Source: Hymenobacter sp. YIM 151500-1 (GTDB lineage: Bacteria > Bacteroidota > Bacteroidia > Cytophagales > Hymenobacteraceae). From it: a stretch of DNA of 64,000 nucleotides. Below, piece by piece: positions 62,336-64,000 of this stretch (the stretch's first letter is position 1; the number at the start of each line of letters is the position of its first letter). The stretch is from the NCBI RefSeq assembly GCF_025979885.1, contig NZ_CP110139.1, positions 3,926,001-3,990,000 on the forward strand. The letters are read 5' to 3'. Made by a program: the position numbers and the translations under genes. The notes under the pieces are model-generated. The model saw only the letters and a list, made by a program, of their open reading frames with translations, made no database searches and had not been told where the DNA came from.

Positions 62336-64000
62336 GTATGCATCTTCCACTCGTAGCGCGTGCCGCCGGCTTGGAGCAGCTGCCCGGCTGGGCCGTAACG
62401 GCGGTCCTGGCGTTCGGCGGTGCGGAAGAGGTTGCCCACCGCGTCGGGCTGGCGCAGCTGCCGGGTGCCGTCGCCGAAGGTGGTGGCGGTTAGGTTGCCC
62501 CAGGCGTCGTGCTCGAAGCGCGTGAGCCCGTGCTGGCTGTCCTGAAGCTGTGTGAGCCGGTCGTTTTCCTGCCAGGCGTAGGTGCGCACCCGGTCCGAGG
62601 CCCGGCCCACCCCGGTGCTGATGCGCTGCTCAACGGGTCGGCCCAGTTGGTCACGCCTCCAGCGCTGGTGCACCCCGCCGCTCAGGCTGCGCTGTAACTC
62701 GAGGCCCTGCGCATCACGCGTAAACAGGGCCTGCCAGTTCCCAGCACGCATCTGTTCCACGTCCCCGTTGGCGTCGCGGCCCAAGTGATCTGCCTCAAGC
62801 GAAGAGGTAACCAGCAGACGCCGGCCTAGCGCGTCGTACTCGCTCGTAACGGTGTGCGTGCCTTGAATTTCTTGCAATACTTGGCCCAGAACGTCACGCT
62901 TGAACTCGACACTGATCGTGTTATTCGTGGCCGCCAGCAAGGCACCATCCTGGCGGTAGCGGTATGTTTCAGTGGTGCCGTCGGCGTAGATAACCTCCGT
63001 CACGCGGCTCATTGTGTCGTAGCTGTAGCGCGTACGCTGACCCGTAGCCAAGGTCTGCTCCTGCACCCGCCCGCCCGTGTCGCGGCGGTAGCGGCGTGCC
63101 AGGCCGTCGAAGCCCGTTTCGGTTACCACGTCGCCCGCGGCGTCGAACTCGAAGCGGTAGGTCAGGCCGTGCTCATTTACAATAGCCCGCAGTTGCTCCT
63201 CCGTGTCGTGCAGAAACTCGACGGCCGTGTCAGCTTCGGCGCGGCGGATCATGCGGCCCATGCCGCGGTAGGCGTACTGCACGTCGTGGTGGCGGTCCTG
63301 GGCACGCACTACGTTGTTGAGGCCGTCGTAGACAAACGTGCGCACGTTGCCGTCGGGCTCGTACACCTTCACCGGCCGGCCCAGCAAGTCGTACTCGCGC
63401 CATTGGACGTTGCCGCGGGCATCGGTGAGCTTAAAGGGGCGGCCCCAGCCGTCGAGCAGCCAAAAGCTGGTGCCCTGCGGCGTGCGGGCTTCGCGCAGAT
63501 TATAGCCAGCGTCGTAGAGCAGCTCGACGCGGCTACCGGCGGCATCCATGATGCGGTGCAGCAGGCCGTGGGCGTACTCGAACCGGTCAGTGTTGCCGGT
63601 CGGATCGGTGCGCTGGGCTAGCTGCCCAACTTCATTGTACTGCCACTGCCATTGCCCGCCCACGGCATCGGTGACCTGGGTGCAGCGGTCCTGCTCATCG
63701 TAGGTAAAAGCTAACTGGGCGCCGTCGGGTAGTACGGTGTGGACCCGGTTGCCCCGCTCGTCGTACTCGTAGGTGGTAGTATGGCCCAGGGAGTTGGTTT
63801 CGCGCAGCAGCTCGTTGAACTCGGTGTACTCGGCCAGCGTGACACCGCCGCGCGCATCGAGGGTTTCGGTTACCAAGCCGTTTTCGTTGCCCTGGTAGGT
63901 GGTGTTGTAGCCTAGCGAGTTGGTCACGACGGTGCGCCGGGCCGCCACGTCGTAGTTGAGCTTGTGGTCGTAGATGCCGCCGTCGCCCCAGGTGCGGATG
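62311..64000 (-). CDS. RHS/YD-repeat protein, truncated at its 3' end and cut by the window at its 5' end
   Basis: At least 562 residues are visible; the frame continues past 64000, so the 5' end is outside. Many YD repeats are present (YDEQDRCTQVTDAVGGQWQW; YNEVGQLAQRTDPTGN; YDALGRRLLVTSSLE). RHS proteins form a shell around a C-terminal toxin and are often loaded on the T6SS. Here the frame ends WKMHTKKPWLLK, with the last residues made from the tssD terminator. The usual RHS end (a DPxGL-type core motif and variable toxin tip) and any immunity gene are absent. It is probably a broken remnant or a displaced fragment. Confidence 0.82.
   Translation of the reverse strand, partial: IRTWGDGGIYDHKLNYDVAARRTVVTNSLGYNTTYQGNENGLVTETLDARGGVTLAEYTEFNELLRETNSLGHTTTYEYDERGNRVHTVLPDGAQLAFTYDEQDRCTQVTDAVGGQWQWQYNEVGQLAQRTDPTGNTDRFEYAHGLLHRIMDAAGSRVELLYDAGYNLREARTPQGTSFWLLDGWGRPFKLTDARGNVQWREYDLLGRPVKVYEPDGNVRTFVYDGLNNVVRAQDRHHDVQYAYRGMGRMIRRAEADTAVEFLHDTEEQLRAIVNEHGLTYRFEFDAAGDVVTETGFDGLARRYRRDTGGRVQEQTLATGQRTRYSYDTMSRVTEVIYADGTTETYRYRQDGALLAATNNTISVEFKRDVLGQVLQEIQGTHTVTSEYDALGRRLLVTSSLEADHLGRDANGDVEQMRAGNWQALFTRDAQGLELQRSLSGGVHQRWRRDQLGRPVEQRISTGVGRASDRVRTYAWQENDRLTQLQDSQHGLTRFEHDAWGNLTATTFGDGTRQLRQPDAVGNLFRTAERQDRRYGPAGQLLQAGGTRYEWKMHTKKPWLLK

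Overview
The window reads as chromosome of a high-GC member of the Bacteroidota, most like Hymenobacter (Cytophagales). This is an inference. It rests on SusC/SusD transporters, a subtype-iii type VI secretion system (T6SSiii) with TssN and TssO, a YtxJ-type bacillithiol-linked protein, group III truncated globins, TAnnTTTG-type promoter motifs upstream of several starts, and start sites without obvious Shine-Dalgarno sequences. I saw no rRNA, tRNA, CRISPR array, complete insertion sequence or prophage.

Layout. Positions 1-9 kb hold small unknown genes, a thioesterase, a MazF/PemK toxin-antitoxin pair, rlmN, a YihY/BrkB membrane protein, lipoproteins and an SDR-type threonine dehydrogenase. 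Positions 9.6-16 kb hold a TPR protein, an outer-membrane barrel, an M16 peptidase and a TonB-dependent receptor with no SusD partner here. Positions 16-28 kb are central metabolism and thiol redox: a fused alpha/beta 2-oxoacid dehydrogenase E1, ytxJ, OsmC, lipA, gcvP and a saccharopine/alanine-dehydrogenase-like enzyme. E1, GcvP and the SucAB pair further on all belong to systems that use lipoylated proteins, the cofactor made by LipA. Positions 28-37 kb are mostly unknown proteins: DUF1206, a helical-repeat protein, an Ala-rich lipoprotein, a WG-repeat membrane protein and a DPBB/3D protein. Positions 37-42.7 kb carry sucA and sucB, separated by a HEPN/MNT pair; SucB has two nearly identical lipoyl domains. 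Positions 42.8-47.6 kb carry a SusC/SusD pair. Two group III truncated globins and an EamA exporter follow.

Positions 50.1-62.3 kb hold a T6SSiii: tssG(-), then tssN-tssK-tssO-tssE-tssF(+), clpV/tssH(-), then tssB-tssC-tssD(+). TssB/C form the contractile sheath, TssD the inner tube, TssE/F/G/K the baseplate, TssN/O membrane-associated parts, and ClpV disassembles the sheath. No vgrG, tssP, tssQ or tssR lies in the window. An RHS gene on the minus strand enters from the right edge and stops inside the tssD terminator, so its conserved 3' part and any toxin domain are missing.

The strongest signal not explained by genes is a set of long inverted repeats of several unrelated families. Most lie between convergent genes and touch or include their stop codons (11367-11454, 19503-19893, 27871-28094, 31836-31990, 56891-57013). 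One lies in frame inside the linker of the fused E1 gene (17298-17432). Others sit upstream of the HEPN/MNT pair (40063-40202) and in a divergent intergenic region (9383-9490).
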